Positions 17,369 to 27,214 are shown, numbered from the stretch's first letter. The stretch: DNA of 64,000 nucleotides from Desulfomonile tiedjei DSM 6799 (GCF_000266945.1 NC_018025.1:1364001-1428000), one strand, 5' to 3'. A program made the numbers and translations. Notes: generated by a model not told the origin, from the sequence alone.

Positions 17369-18478
17369 ATGAAACCACACCCCGCCACGGACCAAATCAT
17401 AGAGGATATCCGTTCAGATTTGATCGATTCCGAAATTATGCAGAAACACGAGATTTCCGCGAGAGAATTGCAGAAGATCTACCAGGAACTCCTCAAATCG
17501 AATTCAGTGGATCTGGCCGAACTCTATTGCAGGCCGGTTCTTTGGGATAACAGTGTAAGTTCGGAGCATCAGAGGGAATTTCCACGATTGCTGCTGGCTT
17601 TTGTGCTGCCGGTTCATGATGCCTTAAATCCTGACATCAAGGGGATAGTCGGAGATCTGACCGAACGAGGCATGAAGCTCGAAGGAATTCTTGCGGAAGT
17701 CGGTGATAAACGCCAGTTTGTGGTGAATCCCTCCAAACTCGGGCAGATGGAACCCATCGAGTTTGAGGCGGAATGCAGGTGGATGACCAAAGAAGGTCAG
17801 GATGAGCGACCGGTCGGCGGTTTTCAAATCACAAAAATTTCCAGCGACGCCCTGGGGCAATTACGCAATTTCATAAGTTTTCTGACTACAGGAAGAGAAC
17901 GCAAGCAAGAACCAGCCATACCGAGACGCGAAGAAGAAACGACCCCCCCACAAGAAGCACCATTGCCCGATTCAAAATCACAGACCGTCGAGGAAGTGAT
18001 TCCTGTTTTGAAGAAGCCGGTTTTCCGGGTCTCATTCAACTTGAATTGCCCGGACGCCTATAGAGGTAAACTGAGCGAACTTATTGGGACCGAGCTTCAG
18101 AAGATTCCGGATGTGGCCATTACCGAGGAACAAAAATCCATGTTCCATATCGCGATTTTTGCCGTGGAAGTGGAACCGCGTCTCTTCTGCTCGGTGGCAA
18201 TAACCCGCACAATCTGGACGGATGTAGAATTTTGCATCCGTCGTGCGCTCCTCGATATGTGGGAACGAGTCTCGGATAAATCAAAGGACGGGCTCTTGTA
18301 CAGGGGCGCAGTGATCAATGAAGTGTTGACCAAGATCGGCCACGATTATTCGTTGAAAGGCATTCAGGATCATTGGCCGATGGTGGTGACTCCGGATTCT
18401 CTGGATAAAGCGTGTGAAAAAATAGTAGCCTACTTGGACTCGAAGTTTCTCGAAGTCAGACGACGTAAGCGCAAATAA
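17369..18478 (+). CDS. Unrecognised cytoplasmic protein, possible PilZ-like domain
   Basis: 369 aa with GGAGG before the ATG. The N-terminal 50 residues are a charged helical segment (ISARELQKIYQELLKSNSVD). Residues about 70-170 (RLLLAFVLPVHDA, IVGDLTERGMKLEGI, IEFEAECRW, GGFQITKISSDALGQLRNFI) have the strand order and D-x-x-x-x-G pattern of PilZ-type domains, although the leading RxxxR is not obvious. A Pro/Glu linker (180-215) leads to a C-terminal alpha/beta domain (FRVSFNLNCPDAYRGKLSEL). c-di-GMP binding is only a suggestion. Confidence 0.6.
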   Translation: MKPHPATDQIIEDIRSDLIDSEIMQKHEISARELQKIYQELLKSNSVDLAELYCRPVLWDNSVSSEHQREFPRLLLAFVLPVHDALNPDIKGIVGDLTERGMKLEGILAEVGDKRQFVVNPSKLGQMEPIEFEAECRWMTKEGQDERPVGGFQITKISSDALGQLRNFISFLTTGRERKQEPAIPRREEETTPPQEAPLPDSKSQTVEEVIPVLKKPVFRVSFNLNCPDAYRGKLSELIGTELQKIPDVAITEEQKSMFHIAIFAVEVEPRLFCSVAITRTIWTDVEFCIRRALLDMWERVSDKSKDGLLYRGAVINEVLTKIGHDYSLKGIQDHWPMVVTPDSLDKACEKIVAYLDSKFLEVRRRKRK

Positions 18479-18718
18479 GAATGAACAAAACACTTATTCT
18501 TCCGGATTCTGATTGCATCAATTATGAATGTTCCAGGTTGGCGAAAGCATTATTCCTCCACCGTACCTGACGGAGTTCTTTTGTCACAAAATGTTCCCGA
18601 TTGCAAAGATTTAGGAAAGGATTCTCCTGCCGTTTCATCTGTGCGAAAACGTTTCGCCACATTTTCGGTTCAAATGAGCGAAATTGCCCTTGGAGAAAGG
18701 CTTTTGCCTTTAATCTCC

Positions 18719-18747
18719 TTGCTTTTTGGTGTCGGATACACTATACA
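18719..18747 (+). promoter_or_regulatory. Candidate promoter for the RRM gene
   Basis: TTGCTT (18719-18724), 17 bases, then TATACA (18742-18747). It would give a leader of about 190 bases before the RRM start, the long leader often seen on cold-induced RNA-binding protein genes. No other gene is apparent in 18479-18944. Confidence 0.4.
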
Positions 18748-18944
18748 TGTGGTACCTTGACTTGTGTTACTCCAGTCGACCTGTATCGGGACACGGGCGT
18801 ATACAAGGATTGAGAATAGAGGACAGAGGCGCCCGGTGCCGAGGATTACCCAGCCGGTTTATCCCCGTTCACAAAGAGCCATTGTTCCCCACATCACATA
18901 GGCACTCCGGAGTGAAGAGTGCTACAAGTAAAGGAGTTTTGAGT

Positions 18945-19256
18945 ATGAGTATCAACATCTATGTCGGAAACCTGTCTTTTAATGCAAACGAGGGTGAACT
19001 GAGGGAATTGTTCGAGCAGTTCGGTTCCGTAGATTCTGCTAAAATCATTACGGATCAGTTTACAGGTCGATCCAGGGGATTCGGATTTGTGGAAATGTCA
19101 AACCGGGAAGACGGGTTACGCGCTATAGAAAATCTCGATTCGAAAGATTTCAGCGGCCGCAGCCTGAAGGTAAATGAAGCCCGCCCGAAGAAAGCCATGG
19201 GCGGCGGTGGTGGCGGCGGAAAAGGCCGTGATGGAGGCGGAAGGTCTCGCTGGTAA
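18945..19256 (+). CDS. RRM-type RNA-binding protein
   Basis: 103 aa from ATG 18945, preceded by AAGGAG; upstream in-frame codons to 18726 are unrelated leader. A single RNA recognition motif carries RNP2 (IYVGNLSF) and RNP1 (RSRGFGFVEM), then a Gly-rich tail GGGGGGGKGRDGGGRSRW. These small bacterial glycine-rich RRM proteins bind single-stranded RNA and are commonly cold- or stress-induced. Monocistronic, with a hairpin just downstream. Confidence 0.93.
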   Translation: MSINIYVGNLSFNANEGELRELFEQFGSVDSAKIITDQFTGRSRGFGFVEMSNREDGLRAIENLDSKDFSGRSLKVNEARPKKAMGGGGGGGKGRDGGGRSRW

Positions 19257-19283
19257 GCATCTCACCGATACAATAGGTTGACT

Positions 19284-19313
19284 CAGGCAAAGGCCTTCAC
19301 CGGCTTTTGCCTG
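19284..19313 (+). terminator. Hairpin after the RRM gene
   Basis: CAGGCAAA (19284-19291) pairs with TTTGCCTG (19306-19313), extended by a GCC/GGC pair. The following bases are not a clean T run, so this may be an imperfect terminator or an mRNA-stabilising hairpin. Confidence 0.45.
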
Positions 19314-19417
19314 TCGCTTTCCCGGCTCTCCAAGTGCTCTTACGAGCGCAGGACACTAGCACGTATTCCTGCCTTTAATCATCCCTTCAACGAAATTTCT
19401 TTCTTAGACAGTTGATT

Positions 19418-19602
19418 TACAGAAGTCGGCATAATTTATGTCCTTTTGAACTCATTGTTCTCAAAAAGAACGGTAGGGGCCGGCGTCCCTGCCGGCTCGA
19501 AGTGGCTGATTTGTATCTTAAAAATGTGCCGGCACGGAGGCACGGCACCCACCAATCGTTAAGATTTTTTGCAGTCGGACACTATTTCGTACACTTGCTA
19601 TA
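19418..19602. repeat. Family B element, intact copy
   Basis: Bounded by TACAGAAGTCGGCATAATT and a right end whose complement reads TATAGCAAGTGTAC. It contains GGGGCCGGCGTCCCTGCCGG, GATTTGTAT and GTGCCGGCACGGAGGCACG. This is the reference that shows where the IS110 element inserted in the copy at 3158. The intact target CGTCCCTGCCGG is at 19484-19495. Confidence 0.8.
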
Positions 19603-19669
19603 TACCTCGGCAGGATGATACCTGTTAAGAATCCACTGTCTTGCGTAATGTAACGGCATCACGTGACTG

Positions 19670-19755
19670 TGATACCTTTTCGCAGTTGCGCACATAAGAT
19701 AACGAAGGATGCTTCCAGCCTCCCGGATTATGAAAAGAAAAGTGAACCGGTATGA
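19670..19755. repeat. Family D element, internally deleted copy
   Basis: Starts TGATACCTTTTCGCAG, continues GCACATAAGATAACGAAGG, skips the middle present at 51012-51150, and ends GATTATGAAAAGAAAAGTGA then CCGGTATGA. It runs to within about ten bases of the cupin start and so forms that gene's leader. Confidence 0.65.
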
Positions 19756-19765
19756 GAGGGCTTTC

Positions 19766-20098
19766 ATGAAAACGTTTCCTTTAAGAGATTTGGCTATACG
19801 TGAAGGCGGAGAATATGTTCTCGGGTACAAGGATTTGCATACCCGCTCCTGTTATATGATCTACGGTGTTCTCAGTCCTCTGGAGAAAGATCGCGTTATG
19901 AAACCCGGAAAAGGTTACGAAGAGATACTTTGCGCTTCCGGAGGGCCTCTTCTACTACAAACCGCAAAAGGAACAACCCGGCTCGAGAAAGGCCAGGCCG
20001 CTCACATGGGCGAAGAAGAGTCTATGACCATTTCAAATCCGGGAGAAGAACAAGTGGAATACATTATTGCCGGAGGGCCGCTTGAAGAATCAAAGTAG
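19766..20098 (+). CDS. Cupin-like small protein
   Basis: About 110 aa from ATG 19766 (GAGAGG upstream); the frame is open from 19709 but that part is repeat DNA. The pattern of short beta strands (YMIYGVLSPLEKDRVMKPGK, YEEILCASGGPLLLQT, GQAAHMGEEESMTISNPGEEQVEYIIAGG) fits a one-domain cupin, with the GxxxHMGEEE segment as the second cupin motif. The metal ligands are incomplete compared with enzymes. It overlaps the following membrane protein gene and is probably co-expressed. Confidence 0.65.
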   Translation: MKTFPLRDLAIREGGEYVLGYKDLHTRSCYMIYGVLSPLEKDRVMKPGKGYEEILCASGGPLLLQTAKGTTRLEKGQAAHMGEEESMTISNPGEEQVEYIIAGGPLEESK

Positions 20099-21809
20099 TA
20101 CGGAATCTGCTGAAGCCACTCTCGTTGAAATGAGTGCAGAGCGTTCGGCACGGACACGCATTTTTCCGTATATTGCAGCGGCGCTCCTGTGTTGTTGCGT
20201 CAGCCTTGCCCTTCTTATAGGAAACATCGGATTTCAGGGGGATGACTGGTGGCAGTTTGCATTCCCTTATTGGAATTCGTTTCCCTGCTCGGTGTGGGAA
20301 TATGCAATAGCGTCAAGACGCCCGGTAGAAGGTCTTTACACGGTTATAGCTTTCGAACTCTTCGGCTTGAATCGTATCTTGTACACGCTTTCCGCTTTGT
20401 TTCTCCTGGCGGGAGCCTGCCTGCTCATGGGAAAATGCCTGCACAATGCTTTTCCGGGAAGGAATGCTTTTGTAGTTCTCAGCACTTTTTTTGCATTTCT
20501 GCTGCCCTCTGTTTCCAATCTGATTTATATGTTTCATACGGATAACTCTCGGATTTCTTCTCTATTCTTCTGGACTTCTGCCCTGGCGTTTCAGAAATGG
20601 GCAACCGGAAAAAAAACATGGATTGGGCTCATTGTACCGTTACTACTCTATTTTGTCGCAGCATTCACTTATGAAAACACGACTTTTCTGATTTTTGCCA
20701 TTCCGCTGCTCGTGTGGCCGGTGTATCTTCTCAATCAGGGAGACCTTTCCACACGTACCTTCCTTGTTCGCATCGGTTCGGTCGTTTTCGGAGGATTTCT
20801 CTTCTTTGTGATTATACGATTTGCCGTGCTATCAGGCGGTGCGGTAGGGCACAGATCGTTATTGCCCTCTCTCGATCTGATCTGGTCGTATGCCGCAAAT
20901 CTGGTGCGATACAGTGCAGCTCCACTGCAATTTCCTCCTGGAGACCCTCTATCTTGGGCATGGGGAATTATGGTGGCAATCATTGCAGGGCTTCTCCTGA
21001 TTTATGCCGATCGGGCCGTGCCAACATCAAAAGAAGAGCCCGGCAATTGTGCCTACATAGCGCTGGTGGGAACTTCCGTTCTCATATTAGGTATTCTCCC
21101 TTACGCTCTTGCGGGATACCGGTCTGAGGTAGATTTCACGAGTCAAAGCAGGATCTATTCGTCGGCGTCATTCGGATTGGCCGTCCTGGGTGGTCTATTC
21201 TTCTCGGTATCGGCAAATCATCGGATAAAACTAGCGAAGAAAGCAGCCGCGATAGTTCTGATCGCGGTCATGGCGGCATTTCTTGCCGGGCTTCGGGTCA
21301 ACTGGCAGTCTGCGGAAGAAAAGAGATCGGCCATATATTCCAGTCTGCGCCGGGCTGTTCCTGATGTGACTCCGGGCACAACCTTCTTATTTCTTGATCT
21401 TCAATCGTACATCTCTGAGTCCAAAGCGGGAAGTGCCGTTGTCTTTCAGGGAGTGGACGGCCTCGATGAATTCATCAAAATGTTTTATAACGACCGTGAT
21501 GTTTATGCTTACTTTCTCTATTCTCCAAAATCTGCAGAAAACAACGAAGAGAACCGTGCACTTATAGCTTCTGCTGACGGGGTCGTCGCTCGGGGAAGCG
21601 CTTTGCGGCCTCCCATTCCCCTGGATTCGCTTCTCATCCTGAAAAGAGATAACGGTAAGATGATCCTGCTGGATTCGGTGGACTCAACGCAGGATGTTGC
21701 TATCGTCTGGCAGGGAATTTCGGAAATACGTTCCAACAAAGACCGAATTCTGCAAAACCCCAAAGATGGCATAATTCCGCAATTTGATGTTCGTGAAACA
21801 ACAAAATAA
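20082..21809 (+). CDS. Polytopic membrane protein, possibly GT-C glycosyltransferase-like
   Basis: About 575 aa. There is no ATG near the front; TTG 20082 has GGAGGG at good spacing, TTG 20067 and ATG 20129 are alternatives. Around ten to twelve membrane helices fill residues 30-420 (YIAAALLCCCVSLALLIG, LFLLAGACLLMG, AFVVLSTFFAFLLPS, AAAIVLIAVMAAFLAGLRV), then a soluble C-terminal domain. The early GDDWWQFAFPYW in a first periplasmic loop resembles the acidic loop of lipid-linked sugar transferases (GT-C fold), but no family signature is conclusive. It overlaps the cupin gene by 17 bases. Confidence 0.6.
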   Translation: MKNQSSTESAEATLVEMSAERSARTRIFPYIAAALLCCCVSLALLIGNIGFQGDDWWQFAFPYWNSFPCSVWEYAIASRRPVEGLYTVIAFELFGLNRILYTLSALFLLAGACLLMGKCLHNAFPGRNAFVVLSTFFAFLLPSVSNLIYMFHTDNSRISSLFFWTSALAFQKWATGKKTWIGLIVPLLLYFVAAFTYENTTFLIFAIPLLVWPVYLLNQGDLSTRTFLVRIGSVVFGGFLFFVIIRFAVLSGGAVGHRSLLPSLDLIWSYAANLVRYSAAPLQFPPGDPLSWAWGIMVAIIAGLLLIYADRAVPTSKEEPGNCAYIALVGTSVLILGILPYALAGYRSEVDFTSQSRIYSSASFGLAVLGGLFFSVSANHRIKLAKKAAAIVLIAVMAAFLAGLRVNWQSAEEKRSAIYSSLRRAVPDVTPGTTFLFLDLQSYISESKAGSAVVFQGVDGLDEFIKMFYNDRDVYAYFLYSPKSAENNEENRALIASADGVVARGSALRPPIPLDSLLILKRDNGKMILLDSVDSTQDVAIVWQGISEIRSNKDRILQNPKDGIIPQFDVRETTK

Positions 21810-22002
21810 CCGCAGGACGACAAGAAAGATCAGAAAGCGTCTCGGCAAGAGATTTTTTCCATCAGGTGTGACGGAATGATACCAAGGCTTGTCACATTCA
21901 AGCTGTGCTCGTATAACGGAACAAGGAATTTTCGACTGATTCGCTATTTAGATAGATCGTCAAAACTTCACAGAAATTTTACTGAAGAAAGAGGAAAGTA
22001 AC

Positions 22003-22560
22003 ATGAAAATCATTGCTATTCTCGGAAGTCCCAGAGCCAAAAGCAACAGCACCGCTCTCGCGAAGACCATTCTTTCAGCCACAGCCGAGAAGGGTGCAGA
22101 GATTCAGGAATTTCAACTGAACAAGCTCAACTACAAAGGATGTCAGGCATGCGAGACCTGCAAGACCAAACTTGACAGGTGTGTGCTCAAAGACGATTTG
22201 ACAGTGGTATTGGACGCGATACGAGAAGCTGATGCGGTGATATTCGCCTCACCCAATTATTTCGGCGAGGTTTCCGGCCAGTTCAAGACGTTTTTCGATA
22301 GAACCTATTCGTTTCTCGATCCGGATTTTTCCTCCCGGTTGCAGCCAGGGAAGACCTCCGTCTTTATTTTCTCCCAGGGGCAGCCAAGTCTGGAAATATA
22401 CGCAGACGTGTATCCTCGATATGAAATGTGGCTCTCTCGTTACGGATTCTCGAAAAAACACCTGTTGCGCATGAACGGGCCACGTCCGGCGGATTCTGCT
22501 GCCTCCAGATCTGATTTGATAGATCAGGCCCGAAAGATAGCTGAGAGCCTCATGGCCTGA
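22003..22560 (+). CDS. Flavodoxin-fold NAD(P)H-dependent FMN oxidoreductase
   Basis: 185 aa with AGGAAAG before the ATG. The FMN phosphate loop is GSPRAKSNSTALA and the ring-contact motif ASPNYFGEVSGQFKTFFDRT. A Cys cluster CQACETCKTKLDRCVLKDD lies at about 47-65, as in iron-sulfur flavoproteins and their relatives. Such enzymes act in quinone or iron-sulfur redox in anaerobes. The substrate is unknown. It faces yifB across a hairpin cluster. Confidence 0.85.
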   Translation: MKIIAILGSPRAKSNSTALAKTILSATAEKGAEIQEFQLNKLNYKGCQACETCKTKLDRCVLKDDLTVVLDAIREADAVIFASPNYFGEVSGQFKTFFDRTYSFLDPDFSSRLQPGKTSVFIFSQGQPSLEIYADVYPRYEMWLSRYGFSKKHLLRMNGPRPADSAASRSDLIDQARKIAESLMA

Positions 22561-22607
22561 AAGTGAACCGATGCACTTATCTTGATTTGCATTCAAAGAG
22601 ATAAAAT

Positions 22608-22775
22608 CTGGGAAACCCTTCTTGTAAGAAGTGTTTCCCAGTCCCTTCCCAAGAACTTTTAATATTCGCCCAAGTCCATAGTTTTTCGATAGAAAAACTA
22701 TGGACTTGGGCGAGTGCTAAAAGTTTTTTGGAGGGTTCGGGAACCTTTTTTACAAAAAAAGTTCCCGGATACTAC
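22608..22775. terminator. Three consecutive strong hairpins between convergent genes
   Basis: First, CTGGGAAAC...GTTTCCCAG (about 22609-22642) with an inner CTTCTTGTAAGAAG. Second, a perfect 21-bp stem (22667-22687 with 22692-22712) and GATA loop, extended outward by CCAAGAACTTTTA/TAAAAGTTTTTTGG. Third, GGGAACCTTTTTT/AAAAAAAGTTCCC (about 22739-22766). Placed between the flavoprotein (+) and yifB (-), they can terminate both, but their size suggests a repeat origin. Confidence 0.65.
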
Positions 22776-22810
22776 TGCTTTGAATGCAAATTGGTGTAAG
22801 TCCGCTCGCG

Positions 22811-24337
22811 TCATAACCGACGATCCAGGGTTCGATACTGAATGGCTTCTGCAACGTGTGATGATCGTATGTTTTCGCTGGATTCCAAATCGGCGATGGT
22901 TCGCGCTATCTTCAGAATCCGGTGATAAGCGCGGGCGGAAAGTCCGAGTCTATCCACCGCTTTCTCCAGGAACTTTATCGACTCAGTTTCCAGCTTGCAG
23001 TGTTTTTTGAGCAACGCGGAAGTCATCTGCGCATTCGAGAAAACACCGCCTCGGGTGAATCGAGCAAGCTGGATTTTCCGGGCAGCATCAACCCGGTTTC
23101 TGATAACCTCAGACGGTTCGCCATCCGACACTCCCGTAAGCTCTTTCCACTCGACAGCCGGAACTTCTATGTGGATGTCGATTCTGTCCAGAAGCGGTCC
23201 GGAAATTTTGCTCCAATAGCGTTGAATGAGCTGTTTCGAGCAACCGCATTGATGTTTCGGGTCTCCGCGATATCCGCAGGGACAAGGATTCATAGCCGCG
23301 ACCAACATGAATCTGGCGGGGAAGGTGACCGAAATCTGGGCCCTTGAGATGGTGACTTTTCCGTCTTCCAGCGGTTGCCTGAGCACCTCGAGCACGTTCT
23401 TCCTGAATTCCGGCAGCTCATCCAGGAACAGCACTCCATTGTGAGAAAGAGACACCTCACCAGGTCGGGGAATCATGCCTCCGCCAATGAGACCTGCATC
23501 GGATACAGTGTGGTGAGGGGATCGGAAGGGTCTTGATTGAACGATGGATTGATTGCGATCCAGCAGTCCCGCTGCCGAATAGACTTTTGTCGTCTCGAGG
23601 GCTTCTTCGAACACGGGTTCCGGCATGATGGTCGGAATTCGTTGCGAGATCATTGTCTTGCCGGAGCCTGGGGGGCCGATCATGAGCACATTGTGCCCAC
23701 CCGCTGCAGCTACCTCGACGGCTCTCTTTGCGTACTGCTGGCCTTTTATGTCTCTGAAATCGATATCATAGGACCCGAAAGCGGCATTCGTTCTGTTCAC
23801 GGAAGCTTTGGCCGGAGACAGCGGCACGCGATCCATGAGAAAACCGGTTGTTGTCAGCAGACTCGAAACGCCGAGGACTTCGATACCCTCCACGATCGCT
23901 GCTTCGAATGTGTTCGCTTCGGGTAATATCAACCCTTTGAAGCCCTTGTCACGGGCCGCAAGTGCTATGGACAAAGCCCCTTTCACCGGTTTTACCCGTC
24001 CATCCAGCGCCAACTCGCCCACTACCATGTAATTCTGCAATTTGTCCGGTGTCAGCAGGTCCAGGGCGGCAAGAATCCCCAGTGCTATGGGAAGATCGAA
24101 GCCCGAACCCTCTTTCTTCAAGGCCGCGGGAGCCAAATTTATCGTTATTCTTCGGGAAGGAAACGGATAGCCGCTGTTGATTATTGCAGATTTGACGCGA
24201 GCAGTGCTCTCTTTCACCGCATTGTCAGGAAGCCCAACCACAGCAATGGCAGGAAGTCCCGGATAGACATCTACCTCAACTTCTACCGGGTAGGCATCTA
24301 TACCGACCAGCGATCCGGAATGCACCTGGGCAAGCAC
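22811..24337 (-). CDS. YifB/ComM family magnesium chelatase-like AAA+ ATPase
   Basis: 508 aa, the full family length. The N-terminal ChlI-type domain ([19 protein letters not shown]) is followed by an AAA+ core with Walker [18 protein letters not shown] and Walker [12 protein letters not shown], then the C-terminal Mg-chelatase domain with the Cys-rich [18 protein letters not shown] and [19 protein letters not shown]. In naturally competent bacteria ComM is a helicase that promotes branch migration of incoming DNA. Here it stands alone downstream of the PEP-binding protein gene. Confidence 0.93.
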   Translation of the reverse strand: MLAQVHSGSLVGIDAYPVEVEVDVYPGLPAIAVVGLPDNAVKESTARVKSAIINSGYPFPSRRITINLAPAALKKEGSGFDLPIALGILAALDLLTPDKLQNYMVVGELALDGRVKPVKGALSIALAARDKGFKGLILPEANTFEAAIVEGIEVLGVSSLLTTTGFLMDRVPLSPAKASVNRTNAAFGSYDIDFRDIKGQQYAKRAVEVAAAGGHNVLMIGPPGSGKTMISQRIPTIMPEPVFEEALETTKVYSAAGLLDRNQSIVQSRPFRSPHHTVSDAGLIGGGMIPRPGEVSLSHNGVLFLDELPEFRKNVLEVLRQPLEDGKVTISRAQISVTFPARFMLVAAMNPCPCGYRGDPKHQCGCSKQLIQRYWSKISGPLLDRIDIHIEVPAVEWKELTGVSDGEPSEVIRNRVDAARKIQLARFTRGGVFSNAQMTSALLKKHCKLETESIKFLEKAVDRLGLSARAYHRILKIARTIADLESSENIRSSHVAEAIQYRTLDRRL

Positions 24338-24535
24338 TCAAGGCTCCCAACCGACAAATTGATGATACGAAACGGCTTCGTTCGCGAACGCGTGAAACAA
24401 AACTTAAAATAATCTCCAGGAATGCGCCAAAAGCCGAAAATTCAGAGCAACTTTATCAGTATATGAGGTACTTTTCAAGTATGGGATTTCAGCCGTTTTT
24501 CGAATTGATGGAGTGATGAGGCATCGTTGTTGTCG

Positions 24536-27214
24536 TTAAGGGGAATTTTCCGTAGAAACATTCGGATCCTTGCAGTCGATCTCGTTTCCTCTGCCGTCAG
24601 CCAGCACGACCGATTCAATGTCTTTGATGATTTTCGTCCTGTACTTGGCTATGGAAGCGTCATTGTTCATCACCATATCAAGCTGGCGAGTATGAATGAT
24701 CAGATAACCCAAAATCTTCAGGCTGTCTTCCATATAAGACTGGTCCATGCCTTCCACGCGAGCAAAAGAGCTGTCTTTTTTGACTTCCGTGCGAAAGCCG
24801 AATCGCTCGAGGATGTTCGCAACAAACATAGCGCGTCGCACCCGGCGCGGCATATCTGCTGCTCCTCCTTTGAAGCTGAAGCTTATATAATTCTCTGCGG
24901 CACGATCGCTCACGAGCGCTTCCACAGTGGAAAAATGAAAGCCGAACCGGGAGGACAAGCTCAGGAAATTCTTCGAAATCATGAAATAATTCCGAGCAGC
25001 GTATGGTGAACTCATGGCAGGATCCAGGGCTGGATTGGTGGTCGCCTGTAACATAACCGACATGAGCCCGCCAGCATCCACCGGGGGAGGTCCTTCCCAT
25101 GGAACCGAGATAACCCCTTTCCACAGGGCTATCATGGGAATCGAAATAATGTTGTCGAGATGAACGAACTTGCCCTCAACATCCTCTTTGAATCCATCAT
25201 CAAGATTGATGATCCACCACTGCATAGGAACATGGCATACGAGTTGTTTACTGGAGCGTTCGGAAAAATGGTGCTCTTTTCCGAAATTGAACATCTCGTG
25301 AACGGATTTTTCATGGCAGAAACGAGTAATATCGTGCAGCGTTTCGCATTTCCGCGGGTGGAAATCTGTCGAGTCCGGGTCCAGTAAATTCAGAGGGGTT
25401 ATGTGAGCAGTTACAGCCTGGAGAGTCTCATAAACAGGACTCCCCTCCATGAGATTCTTCTTTGGGATTTTTCGGTCAAGCAGCGAATTGACGCATCCTG
25501 CGTAAACGGTCCTCCCATCGGAGTCCACAGTAATCACGTCGCCATTTTTCAGCAAATTTGTTACATCCGGAATACCGAACAATGCAGGAACCGAAAACTC
25601 TCGGGCAACATTTGCAAGATGCCCTGCAACTCCACCGAGTTCCGTCACGACCGCCGCTGCTTGGCTAAGGAGGGGAGCCCATCTTGGCAAAGATTGAGCT
25701 GTAACGAGCACCGATCCGGAAGGAAACTTCAGTTTATCCACATCATTTCGCACGATGAAGACGGGTCCGGTTCCCACACCGGAAGACGCGGTTATTCCCC
25801 CTCGTGCGAGCACGGTTTCGTTCTCTAGCTCAATGCCCGGAACCTGCTCTTTTCCGGGGACGTCCATCTGCTGAAGCGGTCTGCACTGTAGAATATAGAT
25901 AGAATTGTTCGCTGTGACGGCCCATTCAATGTCCTGAGGCGATCCGTAATAGTCCTCAAGTATTATTGCCATGGAAGCCAGCATCTTGGCTTGTTCGTCA
26001 GTCAGGCAGGGTAGGCCGGCCTTTTCTCCGGCAATTTCCATTCTGCACACACCTTCGTCCGGCAGGCACTTGAACTCCAGTTCTTTTTGTTTGATTTCTT
26101 TCCGGATCACCTCGAGCGCATCCCGGGAAATCACGTACTCGTCCGGAGCGACATTTCCGTCTACAACAGCTTTAGGTAGACCCCACACCGCATCTATGAA
26201 GATAGAACGGTCGCGTATGTTCAATGGATTACTGGAATACATGACTCCGCCGGCTTGCGCATCCACCATTTCCATGCTGCCCACACACATGGCAACATCT
26301 TCGTCCGGTATTCCTCGTGCCAATCGATAACTTACTGCCGGTAATCCGTATTTGCTTGCGACAACCTCCTTGTATGCGTCAATCAGGTGTTCGGCCCCTA
26401 CATTCAGCACTGTACGAAATTGACCGGCAAACGTTGTTCCTGCAGCATCTTCGCCCAGGGCACTGCTGCGAAGAGACACCTTGACGTCGGGGTAGGTCGC
26501 TGCTTCCACTTGACGGTAAGCTTCAAGAATCTCGTTTTCCAGGTCAGGCGGAACTGTGGAACGCATGATCAACTGCTGAATATCTGAAGTGAGCGTGTAG
26601 AGATCGTTGATTTTTTCGGTATCTGCGGCTTGTATCCGGCGATCTATTTCTGTCTGTAAATCGTTATATTGCACGAATCTGTCGTACGCCAGGGCGGAAA
26701 TCACGAAACCGCTGGGAACCGGAATATGAATCTTGTTCTTTATTTCCGCAACATTGGCCATCTTGCTGCCGACCTGATCGACCATATCGGCAGTAATCGA
26801 TTCCAGTGGTATCACCGGGGAATCCCCCAAAGCGTGCTTCTTGTAAGCCAATACCGCGTTGATCTGCTCCTGAATCTGCTTAAAGCTATTGTAAAGCTCG
26901 GAATATTTTCCCGGGGCGAGTTCATCCAAATTCTTTATCATGCGAAAGACGTTGACGAGAACCGCTGTGCAGTTTGACCGTATAAAGGACATGCCGAAGG
27001 TCTGGTTGCCTTCGAGCGCTTTTTCGAGGTCCGACATTATCTCAAGTGCTTTGTTGTTGGCGGTCAGAAGAAGTTTGAAATTATGATAGCGACTCGTGAA
27101 TGCAACCCTAAGCTCATGTATGTTAAGAGATTCACGTTCTTTCTTTCTCCGGGAAAAAACGTTTCTGATACGCTCAACCACTCCGGCCATGTTGTTCTTA
27201 CGGTCCCTTTTCAA
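24536..27214 (-). CDS. PEP/pyruvate-binding domain protein lacking the PEP synthase catalytic barrel
   Basis: 892 aa. Residues 1-140 are a helical extension. About 145-460 is the pyruvate-phosphate-dikinase ATP-grasp domain (VGSKMANVAEIKNKI, VPSGFVISALAYDRF, VSLRSSALGEDAAGTTFAGQ, DIEWAVTANNSIYILQCRPL). About 490-575 is the swivelling phosphohistidine domain with TELGGVAGHLANVAREFSV, where the His is present. The remaining 300 residues (WWIINLDDGF, RFGFHFSTVEALVSDRAAE, RRVRRAMFVANILERFGF) do not look like the PEP-binding TIM barrel of PpsA. It is downstream of the TauE permease pair. Classical PEP synthase activity is doubtful. Confidence 0.85.
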   Translation of the reverse strand: MKRDRKNNMAGVVERIRNVFSRRKKERESLNIHELRVAFTSRYHNFKLLLTANNKALEIMSDLEKALEGNQTFGMSFIRSNCTAVLVNVFRMIKNLDELAPGKYSELYNSFKQIQEQINAVLAYKKHALGDSPVIPLESITADMVDQVGSKMANVAEIKNKIHIPVPSGFVISALAYDRFVQYNDLQTEIDRRIQAADTEKINDLYTLTSDIQQLIMRSTVPPDLENEILEAYRQVEAATYPDVKVSLRSSALGEDAAGTTFAGQFRTVLNVGAEHLIDAYKEVVASKYGLPAVSYRLARGIPDEDVAMCVGSMEMVDAQAGGVMYSSNPLNIRDRSIFIDAVWGLPKAVVDGNVAPDEYVISRDALEVIRKEIKQKELEFKCLPDEGVCRMEIAGEKAGLPCLTDEQAKMLASMAIILEDYYGSPQDIEWAVTANNSIYILQCRPLQQMDVPGKEQVPGIELENETVLARGGITASSGVGTGPVFIVRNDVDKLKFPSGSVLVTAQSLPRWAPLLSQAAAVVTELGGVAGHLANVAREFSVPALFGIPDVTNLLKNGDVITVDSDGRTVYAGCVNSLLDRKIPKKNLMEGSPVYETLQAVTAHITPLNLLDPDSTDFHPRKCETLHDITRFCHEKSVHEMFNFGKEHHFSERSSKQLVCHVPMQWWIINLDDGFKEDVEGKFVHLDNIISIPMIALWKGVISVPWEGPPPVDAGGLMSVMLQATTNPALDPAMSSPYAARNYFMISKNFLSLSSRFGFHFSTVEALVSDRAAENYISFSFKGGAADMPRRVRRAMFVANILERFGFRTEVKKDSSFARVEGMDQSYMEDSLKILGYLIIHTRQLDMVMNNDASIAKYRTKIIKDIESVVLADGRGNEIDCKDPNVSTENSP

